A DNA stretch of 49,989 bases from Alphaproteobacteria bacterium (GTDB taxonomy: Bacteria; Pseudomonadota; Alphaproteobacteria; Acetobacterales; Acetobacteraceae): contig JAPLOI010000052.1 of the NCBI GenBank assembly GCA_026400815.1, positions 1 through 49,989 of the forward strand, read 5' to 3'. The stretch's first letter is position 1; every line of letters begins with the position of its first letter. The notes below the pieces were generated by a model. It had not been told where the DNA came from and searched no databases. It worked only from the letters and a program-made list of their open reading frames with translations. The position numbers and the translations under genes are program-made. Shown here one piece after another: positions 7,682-17,500 of this stretch.

Positions 7682-10456
7682 TCAGCCGAGGAAGTCCCGC
7701 ACCTGTGCGGCGGCGTCGGCCAGCCCCACGCGCTGCACCGCCACGCCGGCGGGAAAGGCCGAGAGCAGGCGGGTGGGGGTGGAGCGGTCCAGCAGCACGA
7801 AGGCGCCGCGATCGCTGCCGCTGCGGATCAGGCGGCCGAAGGCCTGGCGCAGGCGGAAGCGGGCGACGCGGGCATCGTAGCCGGCGGTATCGCCGCCCGA
7901 GAGGTGCACGCGGCGCTCGCGGTGCAGGATATCCGGGCGTGGCCAGGGCACGCGTTCGAACACCACCAGCCGCAGGGCCCGGCCGGGCACGTCCACGCCA
8001 TCGCGCATGGCGTCGGTGCCCAGCAGGCAGCTGTCTTCCTCGGTGCGGAACACGTCCACCAGGGTGGCGTTGTCCATCGCATCGACATGCTGGGCCAGCA
8101 GCGGGATGCCGGCTTCCTCCAGCGGGGCGGCGATGCGGGCGTGCACCGCGCGCAGCCGGGCGATGGCGGTGAACAGGCCGAGCCCGCCACCGGCGGAGGC
8201 CTGGAACAGGGTGCGGTAGGCGGCGGCGAGCGCGCCGATCTCGCGCGTGTTCACATCCGTCACCACGAAGCAGCGGGTTTGCGCGGCGTAGTCGAACGGG
8301 GAGGCGACGGCCACGCGGATGGCCGGGCTGGGCAGGTGGGTGGCGCCGACGCGGGCCTCCGCATCCGCCCAGGCGGCCTCCACATCCTCCGCCCCCGCGT
8401 CGCGCAGCGTGGCGGAGGTGACCAGCAGCCCCTGCGCCGGGCGGGCCAGCGTGGCGGCGAAGGGGATGGTGGGGTCCAGCCAGTGGCGGTGCAGGCCGAC
8501 ATCGCGATCCTCGGTGCCGCGGCGATCGAGGCGCAGGAACATCACGTGCTCCGGCCGCTCGCCAGGCTCCGGCGGCACAGCGCCGACGGCGGCGAGCATG
8601 GCCCCCCAGGCGCCCAGCGGATCCACCGCGCGGCGCTTGAGGGAGCGGCAGGCGGCTTCGATACGGGTGCGGGTGGCTTCGTCCAGCTCCTCCGCCTCGT
8701 CCTCCAGCCGGGCCGCCATGCGGTCCATCAGTGTTTTCAACGGGGTGGCCAGGCGCTGCAGGGCGCGGGCCAGACCGGCGGCGCGCTCCGGCAGTTCCGG
8801 GCCGACGGGGTACAGATCGCATTCGATGGCGCCGATCGCCTCGCCGTCGCCCTGCACGCGGGCCAGGGCCTGCTGGCGGGCGGCGCGCAGGAAGGCTTCG
8901 GTGGGGTTGGCCTGCTCGCCGTCGATGCTGGGCAGTTCCAGCCCCAGCCGCTCCGGCCAGCCGGGCGCCGGCAGGGCGCGGGCGGCCATCAGCGCGGCAT
9001 CCAGCGGGGCGAGCAGGTCATCGCGCGCCGCCACCAAATCCTCCACCCGGCGGCGCAGCCCGCGGGCACGGGAGCGGCCGCCTTCGGCGCCCAGGAGCCA
9101 GCGGCGGAGTTCGGCGGCTTCCATGCCGGAGATCACGGCGGAAAAGGCGCCGTCGGCGGCATCGAAGATGTGGTGCCCTTCGTCGAACACGTAGCGGCTG
9201 GGCACGGTGGCGTCGTCCAGCCCGCCCCAGACGGCCTGGGCCATCACCAGCGCGTGGTTGGCCACCACCAGTTCCGCCGAACGGGCGCGGCGGATGGTGT
9301 GTTCCACGAAGCACTTCTTCCAGTGCTCGCAGCCGGCATGGATGCATTCGCCGCGCCGATCGGCCAGCCCGGCGGAATAGGCGGGGGGGAAAAGGTCGCC
9401 GAACCAGCCGGGCAGGTCGCCGCCCTGGATGTCGCCATCGGTCGTGGCCATCGCCCAGCGCGCCACGAGGCCGAGCGGGATCACGCCGGGATGCGTCTGC
9501 CCCGAGAGCACGATGCCCAGCGCATCCTGCAGGTTGAGCAGGCAGAGGTAGTTCTCCCGCCCCTTGCGCACCACCACGCGGCGGCGGCGCTCGGCGGCGT
9601 TGGGGAAGAGGCGGGCCATCTCGCCTTCCACCTGGCGCTGCAGGTGGCGGGTGAAGGTGGAGATCCAGACGCTGCCCTTGTTGCGCTCCGCCCAGAGGCT
9701 GGCGGGCGCGACGTAGCCCAGGGTCTTGCCGGTGCCGGTGCCGGCTTCCGCCAGCACCAGATGCGGGTCGCCGCGCTGCTCGCGGGGGGCGAAGGCGTGG
9801 GTGACGGCGGCGGCGTAGTCGCTCTGGCCGGGCCGGGCTTCGGCGGCGTCGCCCAGCATGTCCGCCAGGCGGGTGCGTGCCTCGCCTTCCTCCACGCCGA
9901 GGGCGGAGGGGGCGGGGGGTGGTGGCAGGTCTTCCCATTCGGGCAGGCGCTTCCAGACCCGCATCGGCTCGTCGGACGCGACCGCGCCGGGCAGGCCGAG
10001 GGCGGCCAGCACGGCATCGGACCAGCCCCAGCCGGCGCGGCCCATGCGGGCAGCGAGTTCGGAGAGCGGCCTGGCCGCCGGCAGCCCGCGCAGGCCGGAC
10101 AGGCGGCTCAGCAGCGCCTCGGCAATGTCCGGCAGGATCGCGGCGGCGGCTTCCAGCCCCGGGGCCGGCGGCTTCATGTCCAGTGCGAGGGCCAGGCCGC
10201 GCGGCGTGGGGGCGACGCCGCGCGCCGGGCGGACGAAGGCGAACAGCTCCAGCAGGTCCAGGCACGGCTCTTCGCGCAGGCCCAGCCGCTTCAGCGTGGC
10301 CGGCGCATGGACGAGCAGCGGCGCCTTGCCGCGCACCTCTCGCCCTGCTGCCTCCGCCGGCAGCAGCAGCATCTCGCCATCTTCGGTCAGAACCGCGGCC
10401 CGCGCGGCGCCCGCCACCACGGAAGGTGAGTCGAGCAGGGAAATCGGTGGGGGCAT
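7682..10456 (-). CDS. DinG/XPD-family ATP-dependent DNA helicase
   Basis: Superfamily 2 iron-sulfur helicase, probably 5'-3'. About 924 residues, long for DinG. Walker A is AGTGTGKT (about residue 237-244). Four cysteines, one in NYLCLL (about 304) and three in CIHAGCEHWKKC (about 370-382), match the 4Fe-4S pocket. The DEAH-type box reads DEGH (about 425). The C-terminal half has helicase motifs ending in FGRLIRSGSDRGAFVLLDRS. The first 200 residues resemble the degenerate exonuclease-like region of DinG relatives but lack an obvious DEDD set. The start is the second ATG of ATGCAAATG because AAGG sits six bases before it; an in-frame extension upstream crosses the palindrome at 10536 and is not credible. 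Confidence 0.9.
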   Translation of the reverse strand: MPPPISLLDSPSVVAGAARAAVLTEDGEMLLLPAEAAGREVRGKAPLLVHAPATLKRLGLREEPCLDLLELFAFVRPARGVAPTPRGLALALDMKPPAPGLEAAAAILPDIAEALLSRLSGLRGLPAARPLSELAARMGRAGWGWSDAVLAALGLPGAVASDEPMRVWKRLPEWEDLPPPPAPSALGVEEGEARTRLADMLGDAAEARPGQSDYAAAVTHAFAPREQRGDPHLVLAEAGTGTGKTLGYVAPASLWAERNKGSVWISTFTRHLQRQVEGEMARLFPNAAERRRRVVVRKGRENYLCLLNLQDALGIVLSGQTHPGVIPLGLVARWAMATTDGDIQGGDLPGWFGDLFPPAYSAGLADRRGECIHAGCEHWKKCFVEHTIRRARSAELVVANHALVMAQAVWGGLDDATVPSRYVFDEGHHIFDAADGAFSAVISGMEAAELRRWLLGAEGGRSRARGLRRRVEDLVAARDDLLAPLDAALMAARALPAPGWPERLGLELPSIDGEQANPTEAFLRAARQQALARVQGDGEAIGAIECDLYPVGPELPERAAGLARALQRLATPLKTLMDRMAARLEDEAEELDEATRTRIEAACRSLKRRAVDPLGAWGAMLAAVGAVPPEPGERPEHVMFLRLDRRGTEDRDVGLHRHWLDPTIPFAATLARPAQGLLVTSATLRDAGAEDVEAAWADAEARVGATHLPSPAIRVAVASPFDYAAQTRCFVVTDVNTREIGALAAAYRTLFQASAGGGLGLFTAIARLRAVHARIAAPLEEAGIPLLAQHVDAMDNATLVDVFRTEEDSCLLGTDAMRDGVDVPGRALRLVVFERVPWPRPDILHRERRVHLSGGDTAGYDARVARFRLRQAFGRLIRSGSDRGAFVLLDRSTPTRLLSAFPAGVAVQRVGLADAAAQVRDFLG

Positions 10457-10715
10457 TTGCATCCTTATAGGCAAAGCCGGGGCGAGGGGCACCCTCCATG
10501 GCGTGTAGGGAGGAAGGGAAGGGAGGGCAGTGAGGGAACCGCCAAGGCGCCAAGATCGCCAAGAAGGACGCCAAGAGGCGATGGCGTGCGCCTTGGCGAT
10601 TCCCTTGGCGCCCTTGGCGCCTTGGCGGTTCGGCCCCTTGTTCCTTCCCTCGCCCAACCCCGCCATTCCCGCCCCACGGTTTCCCCTGCCTGCCAAATCC
10701 ACTAGGGTCCGCCGC
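10457..10715. other. Divergent intergenic region between the helicase gene and lysS
   Basis: 259 bp with no gene on either strand. It must hold the promoters of both divergent genes. It is dominated by the CGCCAAG palindrome at 10536-10631, with AG-rich sequence (10506-10535) on one side and C-rich sequence (10632-10715) on the other. I did not find clear promoter boxes. Confidence 0.5.
10536..10631. repeat. CGCCAAG/CTTGGCG compound palindrome
   Basis: The outer arms GAACCGCCAAGGCGCCAAG (10536-10554) and its exact reverse complement (10613-10631) are 19 bp each. Inside them ATCGCCAAG (10555-10563) matches CTTGGCGAT (10592-10600) exactly. CGCCAAG recurs four times on the left side, and CTTGGCG four times on the right. 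As DNA it could form a cruciform, and as RNA a long hairpin in either direction. Intergenic elements with this core are, from memory, scattered in several bacterial phyla; their function is not established. Confidence 0.85.
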
Positions 10716-12299
10716 ATGTCCGCCTCAGCCCCTGCCCAAGCCCCCACCCTCCCCCGCGCCTGGCCTTTCGAGGAGGCCAAGAAGGTGGTGGAGCGCATGG
10801 CCAAAACGGGCAAAGGGCATGCCCTGTTCGAAACCGGCTACGGCCCCTCCGGCCTGCCGCATATCGGCACGTTCGGCGAAGTTGCCCGCACCTCCTGGGT
10901 GCGGCGGGCCTTCACCGAGCTGACCGGCTTGCCCAGCAAGCTGCTGGCGTTCAGCGACGATATGGATGGCCTGCGCAAGGTGCCGGAGAACGTGCCGAAC
11001 AAGGAGATGCTGACGGGCTATCTCGGCCAGCCGCTGACGCGCATTCCCGATCCGTTCGGCACCCATTCCAGCTTCGGCGCGCACAACAACGCCCGGCTGC
11101 AATCCTTCCTCGACAGCTTCGGCTTCGAATACGAGTTCGCCTCCTCCACCGAGTACTACGCCACCGGGCGGTTCGACGACGCGCTGCGCCAGATCCTGCG
11201 CAAGCACGAACAGATCGTGGGCGTGATCCTGCCCACGCTCGGGCCGGAACGCCGCGCCACCTACTCGCCGATCCTGCCGATCCATCCGGAGACGGGGATT
11301 GTGATGCAGGTGCCGCTGACGGTGCTGGATACGGAGACGGGCATGGTGGCCTGGACCGACCCGGATACCGGCGCCAAGTACGAGACCTGCATCCTCGGCG
11401 GCGGCGGCAAGTGCCAGTGGAAGGCCGACTGGGCGATGCGCTGGCACGCGCTGGGCGTGGATTACGAGATGTCCGGCAAGGACCTGATCGACAGCGTGAA
11501 GCTTTCGGGCGCGATCTGCCGCATCCTGGGCAGCGAGCCGCCGGTGGGCTTCACCTATGAGCTGTTCCTGGACGAGCAGGCGCAGAAGATCAGCAAGTCC
11601 AAGGGCAACGGCCTGTCGGTGGAGGAATGGCTGCGTTACGCGCCGCCGGAATCGCTCGGCCAGTACATGTTCAACCAGCCGCAGCGCGCCAAGCGGCTGT
11701 ATTTCGACGTGATCCCGAAGGCGGTGGACGAGTACATCGCCAACGCGCTGAAGGGCCAGGGCCAGGGGCCGCAGGAGCAGCCGGCCAACCCGGCCTGGCA
11801 CATCCATGCCGGCCGCATCCCGCAGGACGCGCACTCGCCGCTCAGCTTCGCCATGCTGCTGAACCTCGCCAGCGTGGTGAATGCGGAGTCGCCCGATATC
11901 CTGTGGGGCTTCATCCGCCGCTACAACGCGGCCGCGACGCCCGAGGACATGCCGCTGCTGGCGCGGCTGGTGGAATACGCGCTCGCCTACTACCGGGACT
12001 TCGTGCGCCCGGCCAAGCAGTACAAGGCACCCGACGACACCGACCGCGCGGCGCTTACCGACCTGCTGGCCGATCTGCGCAAGCTGCCGGATGGCAGCCC
12101 GGCCGAGGCGATCCAGGACGTGCTGTACGAGGTGGGCAAGCGCCACCCCTTCCCGGAACTGCGCGCCTGGTTCGGCTGCCTCTACCAGGTGCTGCTGGGC
12201 CAGCAGGAGGGGCCGCGCTTCGGCCAGTTCATCGCGCTCTATGGCCTGCCGGAGACCGCGGCGCTGATCGAGGGGGCGCTCGCCCGTACCGCGGACTGA
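10716..12299 (+). CDS. lysS: Class I lysyl-tRNA synthetase
   Basis: Charges tRNA-Lys. This is the archaeal-type class I enzyme (also called lysK), found in archaea, spirochetes and many Alphaproteobacteria, and unrelated to the class II LysRS of E. coli. 527 residues. The HIGH-like motif is GPSGLPHIGTFGE (HIG at 49-51) and the KMSKS-like motif is KISKS at 291-295. An anticodon-binding helical domain follows. The start is the ATG at 10716, just after the palindromic element. It is 13 bp upstream of an MprF-like gene whose full-length relatives use Lys-tRNA as substrate, so co-transcription may be functional. Confidence 0.96.
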   Translation: MSASAPAQAPTLPRAWPFEEAKKVVERMAKTGKGHALFETGYGPSGLPHIGTFGEVARTSWVRRAFTELTGLPSKLLAFSDDMDGLRKVPENVPNKEMLTGYLGQPLTRIPDPFGTHSSFGAHNNARLQSFLDSFGFEYEFASSTEYYATGRFDDALRQILRKHEQIVGVILPTLGPERRATYSPILPIHPETGIVMQVPLTVLDTETGMVAWTDPDTGAKYETCILGGGGKCQWKADWAMRWHALGVDYEMSGKDLIDSVKLSGAICRILGSEPPVGFTYELFLDEQAQKISKSKGNGLSVEEWLRYAPPESLGQYMFNQPQRAKRLYFDVIPKAVDEYIANALKGQGQGPQEQPANPAWHIHAGRIPQDAHSPLSFAMLLNLASVVNAESPDILWGFIRRYNAAATPEDMPLLARLVEYALAYYRDFVRPAKQYKAPDDTDRAALTDLLADLRKLPDGSPAEAIQDVLYEVGKRHPFPELRAWFGCLYQVLLGQQEGPRFGQFIALYGLPETAALIEGALARTAD

Positions 12300-12312
12300 C
12301 CGGGATCCCCCG

Positions 12313-14322
12313 ATGAAGCCCTGGCTACGCCACCTCCCCGCCGTGCTGGGCGTCGCCCTGCTCGGCGGGGCGATCTACGTGGTGTTCAACGAATTCCGCA
12401 ATCTCAGCATCGCCGACATCAAGACGGCACTGTCGGCGATTCCGTCTGCGCGCCTTTGGCAGGCCTTCGGCTGGACGCTGCTCGCCTATGCCATCCTCAC
12501 CATCTACGACCGGCTCGGCACCATCTATGCCGGCCGGCCGGTGAGCTACGCGCGGGCCGCCTTCGCCTCCTTCTGTGCCTATACGCTGGCGCATAATCTG
12601 GGCTTCGCTGCGGTTTCGGGGGCGGCGGTGCGTTACCGGCTTTATGCCCATTGGGGCCTGACGCCGCTGCAGATCGGCAAGGTGGTGGCGTTCTGCTCCC
12701 TCACCTTCATCCTCGGCGGCATGGTGCTGGGCGGCGCGGTGCTGCTGCTGGAGCCGGAGGTGCTGCCGGTGCTGGGCAGCCGCCTGCCGCGCTGGATGCT
12801 GCAGGGCATCGGCGCCGCATGCCTGGCCGCAACGGCGGTGTATGTGGTGCTCTCCCGCCTCGTCGGCCATGTCCGGCTGTTCGGGCACGACGTGGACCTG
12901 CCTTCCTGGCGCATGGCGATCGTCCAGACCGCCCTGGCGACGGTGGACGTGGTGGTGACGGCGGCGATCTTTCACGCCCTGCTGCCGCCGGCCGAGGGCC
13001 TGACCTTCTTCGTGGTGCTCGGCGTTTATGTGTTCGCCTATACGGCGGGGCTGCTGGCCAATGTGCCCGGCGGGCTGGGCGTGTTCGACACCGCCATGCT
13101 GCTGGGCTTGTCCACCTGGCTGGAGCCACCGGCCATCGTTGGCGCCATCGTGGTGTTCCGCCTATACTACTACATCGTGCCGCTGTTCCTGGCCGGCGCG
13201 CTGTTCGCGGGCAATGAGATGCTGCTGCGCGTACGCGGCCTGTTCGCCGGCACCGCCCGCCTGCCCGGCGTGCAGACCATTGGCCGCTGGAGCCAGCCGG
13301 ATTTCGAGGTGGCCGCCGTGGCCGGCGCGGTGGCGCTGTGCGGCGCGCTGCTGATGGCCCTCGGCGCCATGGATGCGCTGGGCGACTACACCTGGATCGG
13401 CCCGGCCTGGAGCTTGCCCGGCTGGGCGCAGTCGCTGTTCCACCCGGCCAGCGAATTCGTGCCCAGCCTGATCTGGGCGGCGCTGATGGTGCTCTCCATC
13501 GCGCTCACCCGGCGCGTGACGCTGGCCTGGGGGGTGACCATCGCGCTGCTGCTGCTGGGGGCGGCCTTCACCGCGGCGCGCGGCGAGCATTTCTGGATCC
13601 CGGCCCTGCTGCTGGGGGCTACCGCCCTGCTCGCCCCGTTCCGCCGGCTGTTCTACCGCCACGCGCGGCTGCTCTCCGGGCCGATGACGGTGCAGCGTGC
13701 TTCCGGCCCGCTGATGCTGGCCGGCGCCGTGGTGGTGTTGGCCACCTACGAACCACGGCTGACGCTGCTGGCGAAAACCTCCTGGTGGCAGGTGGTGCTC
13801 TCCAACGCAGTGCCCAACGCGGTGCGCGTCAGCGTCGCGCTGGCCGTGCTGGTGGCGCTGGTGGCGATCTGGCGCACGGTGCGCCCCGGCCGCGTGACCC
13901 ACGATGCCTGGAACGAGGCCACGCGCGCCCGCTACCGCGCCCTGGGCGGCACGCCGCTGGCCGAGGCCGACGGGTTGCTATGGGGCGAGGCGGGCCGCGC
14001 CGCCATCCCGTTCCGCCGCGTGGGCGGAGTGCTGCTGGGCTTCGGCGACCCGGCCGGCGCCGCCGCCGACCGCGTCTCGGCCATCTGGCGGCTGCGCGAC
14101 CTCGCCGCGCAGGAAGGGCTCGATCCCGCGATCTGGCGCGCCGGGCCCACGCTGCTGGGGGTCTATGCCGATATCGGCCTGGCCGCGCTGCCGCTGGATG
14201 CAGACGGCATGCCCCGGGCCGGGGAGGAAGCCGCCCCCGCCAGTGGCGAATACCTCGCCTGCGTCGCGGAGCGGGACCTGCCGACGTTGTTGCCGCTGCT
14301 GCCGGAGTTGGCCAGGCAGTAA
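12313..14322 (+). CDS. MprF-like flippase with an incomplete lysyltransferase domain
   Basis: 669-residue polytopic membrane protein. Residues about 1-310 match the UPF0104/MprF flippase part (TLAHNLGFAAVSGAAVRYRLY; NVPGGLGVFDTAM), followed by a further membrane region to about 520. The C-terminus begins a DUF2156-type aminoacyl-phosphatidylglycerol synthase domain (VGGVLLGFGDPAG; LLGVYADIGLAALPL; GEEA), then diverges and stops after GEYLACVAERDLP. Full MprF is roughly 850 residues with a complete GNAT-like catalytic region that is missing here. The protein may flip lipids without making lysyl-PG, or use a partner. The stop codon TAA is the first three bases of repeat element copy A. Confidence 0.8.
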   Translation: MKPWLRHLPAVLGVALLGGAIYVVFNEFRNLSIADIKTALSAIPSARLWQAFGWTLLAYAILTIYDRLGTIYAGRPVSYARAAFASFCAYTLAHNLGFAAVSGAAVRYRLYAHWGLTPLQIGKVVAFCSLTFILGGMVLGGAVLLLEPEVLPVLGSRLPRWMLQGIGAACLAATAVYVVLSRLVGHVRLFGHDVDLPSWRMAIVQTALATVDVVVTAAIFHALLPPAEGLTFFVVLGVYVFAYTAGLLANVPGGLGVFDTAMLLGLSTWLEPPAIVGAIVVFRLYYYIVPLFLAGALFAGNEMLLRVRGLFAGTARLPGVQTIGRWSQPDFEVAAVAGAVALCGALLMALGAMDALGDYTWIGPAWSLPGWAQSLFHPASEFVPSLIWAALMVLSIALTRRVTLAWGVTIALLLLGAAFTAARGEHFWIPALLLGATALLAPFRRLFYRHARLLSGPMTVQRASGPLMLAGAVVVLATYEPRLTLLAKTSWWQVVLSNAVPNAVRVSVALAVLVALVAIWRTVRPGRVTHDAWNEATRARYRALGGTPLAEADGLLWGEAGRAAIPFRRVGGVLLGFGDPAGAAADRVSAIWRLRDLAAQEGLDPAIWRAGPTLLGVYADIGLAALPLDADGMPRAGEEAAPASGEYLACVAERDLPTLLPLLPELARQ

Positions 14323-14478
14323 GGAAGGGTCTTCTTTTTCTGAAGAAAAAGAAGCAAAAAGACTTTTGTTCGTTTGTGCGCGGCGATGCCTTGCTTACCT
14401 GCGCGGGCGCATCGAACCGCTAAGTGATGAAAGTTTTTTGGTTCTTTTTTTCAAAAAAGAACCTCCTTTCTTCCCTTA
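14320..14478. repeat. Bipartite AT-rich stop-codon element, copy A
   Basis: Begins TAAGGAAGG, the TAA being the stop of the preceding gene. The left stem-loop at 14331-14354 has arms CTTCTTTTTCT and AGAAAAAGAAG with a GA loop. The right stem-loop at 14440-14463 has arms GGTTCTTTTTT and AAAAAAGAACC with a TC loop. The inward flanks AAAAAGACTTTT and AAAGTTTTTTGG are near inverted copies. The centre (14368-14430) is GC-rich and variable. The far end reads CTTCCCTTA. Probably a transcription terminator between the MprF-like gene and the HpnN-like gene. Confidence 0.9.
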
Positions 14479-14513
14479 TGGACCCCACCGCCCGGAGCGG
14501 ATATCCCGGGGGC

Positions 14514-17500
14514 ATGACCAATTTCTCCCTGCCGCGCCTGCTCACCGCCATTGCGGAATACTGCCGCACCCGTGCCCTGTTGGTGGTGCTCGCCGGCGTG
14601 GTGCTGGGGGCGCTGGGCGCCTGGGCCGCCGCCGCGCGGCTGGGTGTTTCCACCGATACCGACGCGCTGTTCGACTCCGCCCTGCCCTGGCGCCAGCGCG
14701 AGATCGCCGCGGCGAAGGCCTTCCCGCAGTTCAGCGACCTGCTGGTGGCCGTGGTGGAGGGCGCCACGCCGGAGGAGGCGGATGCCACGGCCGATGCGCT
14801 GGCTTCCGCGCTGGCCGCGGACACCACGCATTTCCGCTTCGCCCGCCGGCCCGATGCCGCGCCGTTCCTGCAGCGCCATGGGCTGCTCTACCTGGAGACC
14901 GCCGACCTCTCGGCCCTGCTGGACCAGACGATCGATGCCCAGCCCTTCCTGGGCCAGCTCGCCTCCGACCCCTCGGCGCGCGGGTTGTTCTCCACCCTGG
15001 CCCTGGTGGCGATGGGCGTGGAGCGCGGCGAGAAGCTGGACAGCTTCCGCCCGGCGCTGCAGGGCTTCGCCACGGCGCTGGCCGATGCGGCCGCAGGCAC
15101 CCCCACCCCGCTGTCCTGGCAGCGCCTGCTGGGCGGCAAGCTGGTGGACATGGCCGGCCCGCGCCGGCTGGTGCTGGCCCAGGCCCGGCTTGACCTCGGC
15201 GCGCTGGAGCCCGGCGGTGCGGCAACCGCTGCCCTGCGCAGTGCTGCGGCCGGGCTGGAATATGTCATGGCCGGCCGGGCTACGGTGCGGGTGACCGGCC
15301 AGGTGGCGCTGGCGGATGAGGAATTCGCCACCGTCGCCCAGGGGGCGTTGGGCGGCATGGCGATCTCTGGCGCCTTGGTGCTGCTGTGGCTGGTGCTGGC
15401 GGTGCGCTCCTGGCGGCTGATCGTGCCGATCGTGGCGACTTTGTGGCTGGGCCTGGTGCTCACCTGCGGCTTCGCGGCGCTGGCGGTGGGCACGCTCAAC
15501 CTGATCTCGGTGGCCTTCGCCGTGCTGTTCACCGGCATCGCGGTGGATTTCGCCATCCAGTTCTGCGTGCGCTACCGGGAGATGCGGCTGACCGCCGGGG
15601 AGCCCGCCCTGGCGCTGACGCAGACCGTGGTTGGCGTTGGCCCGCAGATCCTGCTGGCGGCGGTGGCAATCGCGGCGGGGTTCCTGGCTTTCGTGCCCAC
15701 CAGCTTCCGCGGCGTGGCGGAGCTGGGGCTGATCGCCGGCTTCGGCATGCTGATCGCGCTGGCCTGCACGCTGACGTTCCTGCCGGCCATGCTCACCTTG
15801 CTGCGCCCGCGCGGCGAGGCGGCGGAAATCGGCTGGGCCTGGGCGGCACGGGTGGAGGGGAAGCTGCTGCGCCACCGCGTGGCCGTCGCCGGCGGGTTCG
15901 CCGCGATCTGCCTGCTCGGCGCCGTGCTGCTGCCGCGCATCGCCTTCGACAGCGACCCGCTGCACACCAAGGACCCATCCACGGAAGCCATGGTCACGCT
16001 GCGCGCGCTGATGGATGACCCGCTCACCTCGCCCTACTCGGCCGACATCATGGTCGCCTCCCCGCAGGAGGCCGCCTTGATGATGCCACGATTGCGCGCC
16101 CTGCCGTTGGTGGCGGAGGTCGTCAGCCTCCCGTCCCTGGTGCCGGAGAACCAGGCGGAGAAGCTGCCGCTGATCGCCGATGCCGCCTCCATCCTCGGCG
16201 CCACGCTCGCCCCCCGCTCGGCCCCTGCCCCGGTGACGCCGGCTGATCTGCGCCTGGCCGTGCTGACCGCCCGCACCGAGATCGACCGCGTGCTGCCGCG
16301 CCTGGCGCCGGATGACCCGCTGCGCGCCATCGCCGCCGCGCTGGGCACGCTGGCCACCGCGCCGGATGAGCGGCTGATGCAGGCCAACGGCGCCCTTACC
16401 CGCTTCCTGCCGCGCCAGCTCGATGCACTGCGACGCGTGCTGGAGGCCGGGCCCGTGACGCTGGCGGACATCCCCGCCGACCTCGCCGCCGACTGGCGCG
16501 CGCCGGATGGGCGCATCCGCATCCAGGCCAGCGCCAAGCCCGAGGCGCGGGACGGGGCGGGGCTGCAGCGCTTTGTCGCCCAGATCCGCACCGTGGCCCC
16601 CCAGGCCGGCGGTTCCGCCGTGACGATCGTGGAGACGGCGGGGACCATCGTCGGCGCCTTCGTCACGGCCGCGCTGGGGGCGCTGGCCGCCATCGCGGTG
16701 CTGCTGCTGGTTCTGCTGCGCCGGCCGTTGGACGTGGCGCTGGTGCTCGGCTCCCTGCTCGCCTCCGCGCTGCTGACCGTTCCCGTGATCGTGTTGCTGC
16801 CCCTGCCGCTCAACTTCGCCAATATCGTGGCGTTGCCGCTGCTGCTGGGGGTGGGCGTGTCGTTCAACATCTATTTCGTGATGAACCGTGCCGCCGGGGC
16901 CAGGGCCTTCCTGGGCACCGCCACGGCGCGCGCGGTACTGTTCTCAGCCCTCACCACCGCCACCGCCTTCGGCGCGCTGGCCGGCAGTGCGCATCCCGGC
17001 ACGGCCAGCATGGGGGCGCTGCTGCTGTGGAGCCTCGGCGCCACGCTGCTGGTGACCTTCGTGCTGCTGCCCGTGGTGCTGGCCTGGAAGCGCGTGGCCG
17101 GCGCCATGCTGGCGGCGCTGCTGCTGCTCGGCCTGCCGCTGCCGGCCGCCGCCGACACGCTGGTGCCGCCAGACGGCGCCCAGCAGGGCGGGCCGCAAGT
17201 GCGCGCGCTGTGGCGGTTCGAGGCACCCACCACCGGCACCGGCACCCTCGCGCTGGAATGGACCGACACGCTCGGGCGCGTGGTGGAGCGCCGCCGCATC
17301 GCGCTCGACCTGCGCGCCGCGCGCGAGGTGGCGATCCCGCTGGACATGCGGCGCGCCATCGCGATGTCCAACACGCTGGTGGCGACGCTGGAACTCGCCG
17401 GCCAGCCGCCGCGCCGGCAGGAGGCGCGCTTCATTGCCCGGCCACCGGCCGGATGGCACGACTGGGTGGCGCAATACTGGCACGACGCCGATCCGGAGGG

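Noticed and set aside
7904-10429. 841-residue plus-strand frame opposite the helicase
   Set aside because: It is antisense to a gene with Walker, DEGH and Fe-S motifs. No family features.
13904-15193. Plus-strand frame spanning the end of the MprF-like gene, repeat copy A and the start of the HpnN-like gene
   Set aside because: It crosses a repeat element and has Arg/Pro/Ala-rich composition. It does not restore the missing part of the MprF transferase domain.
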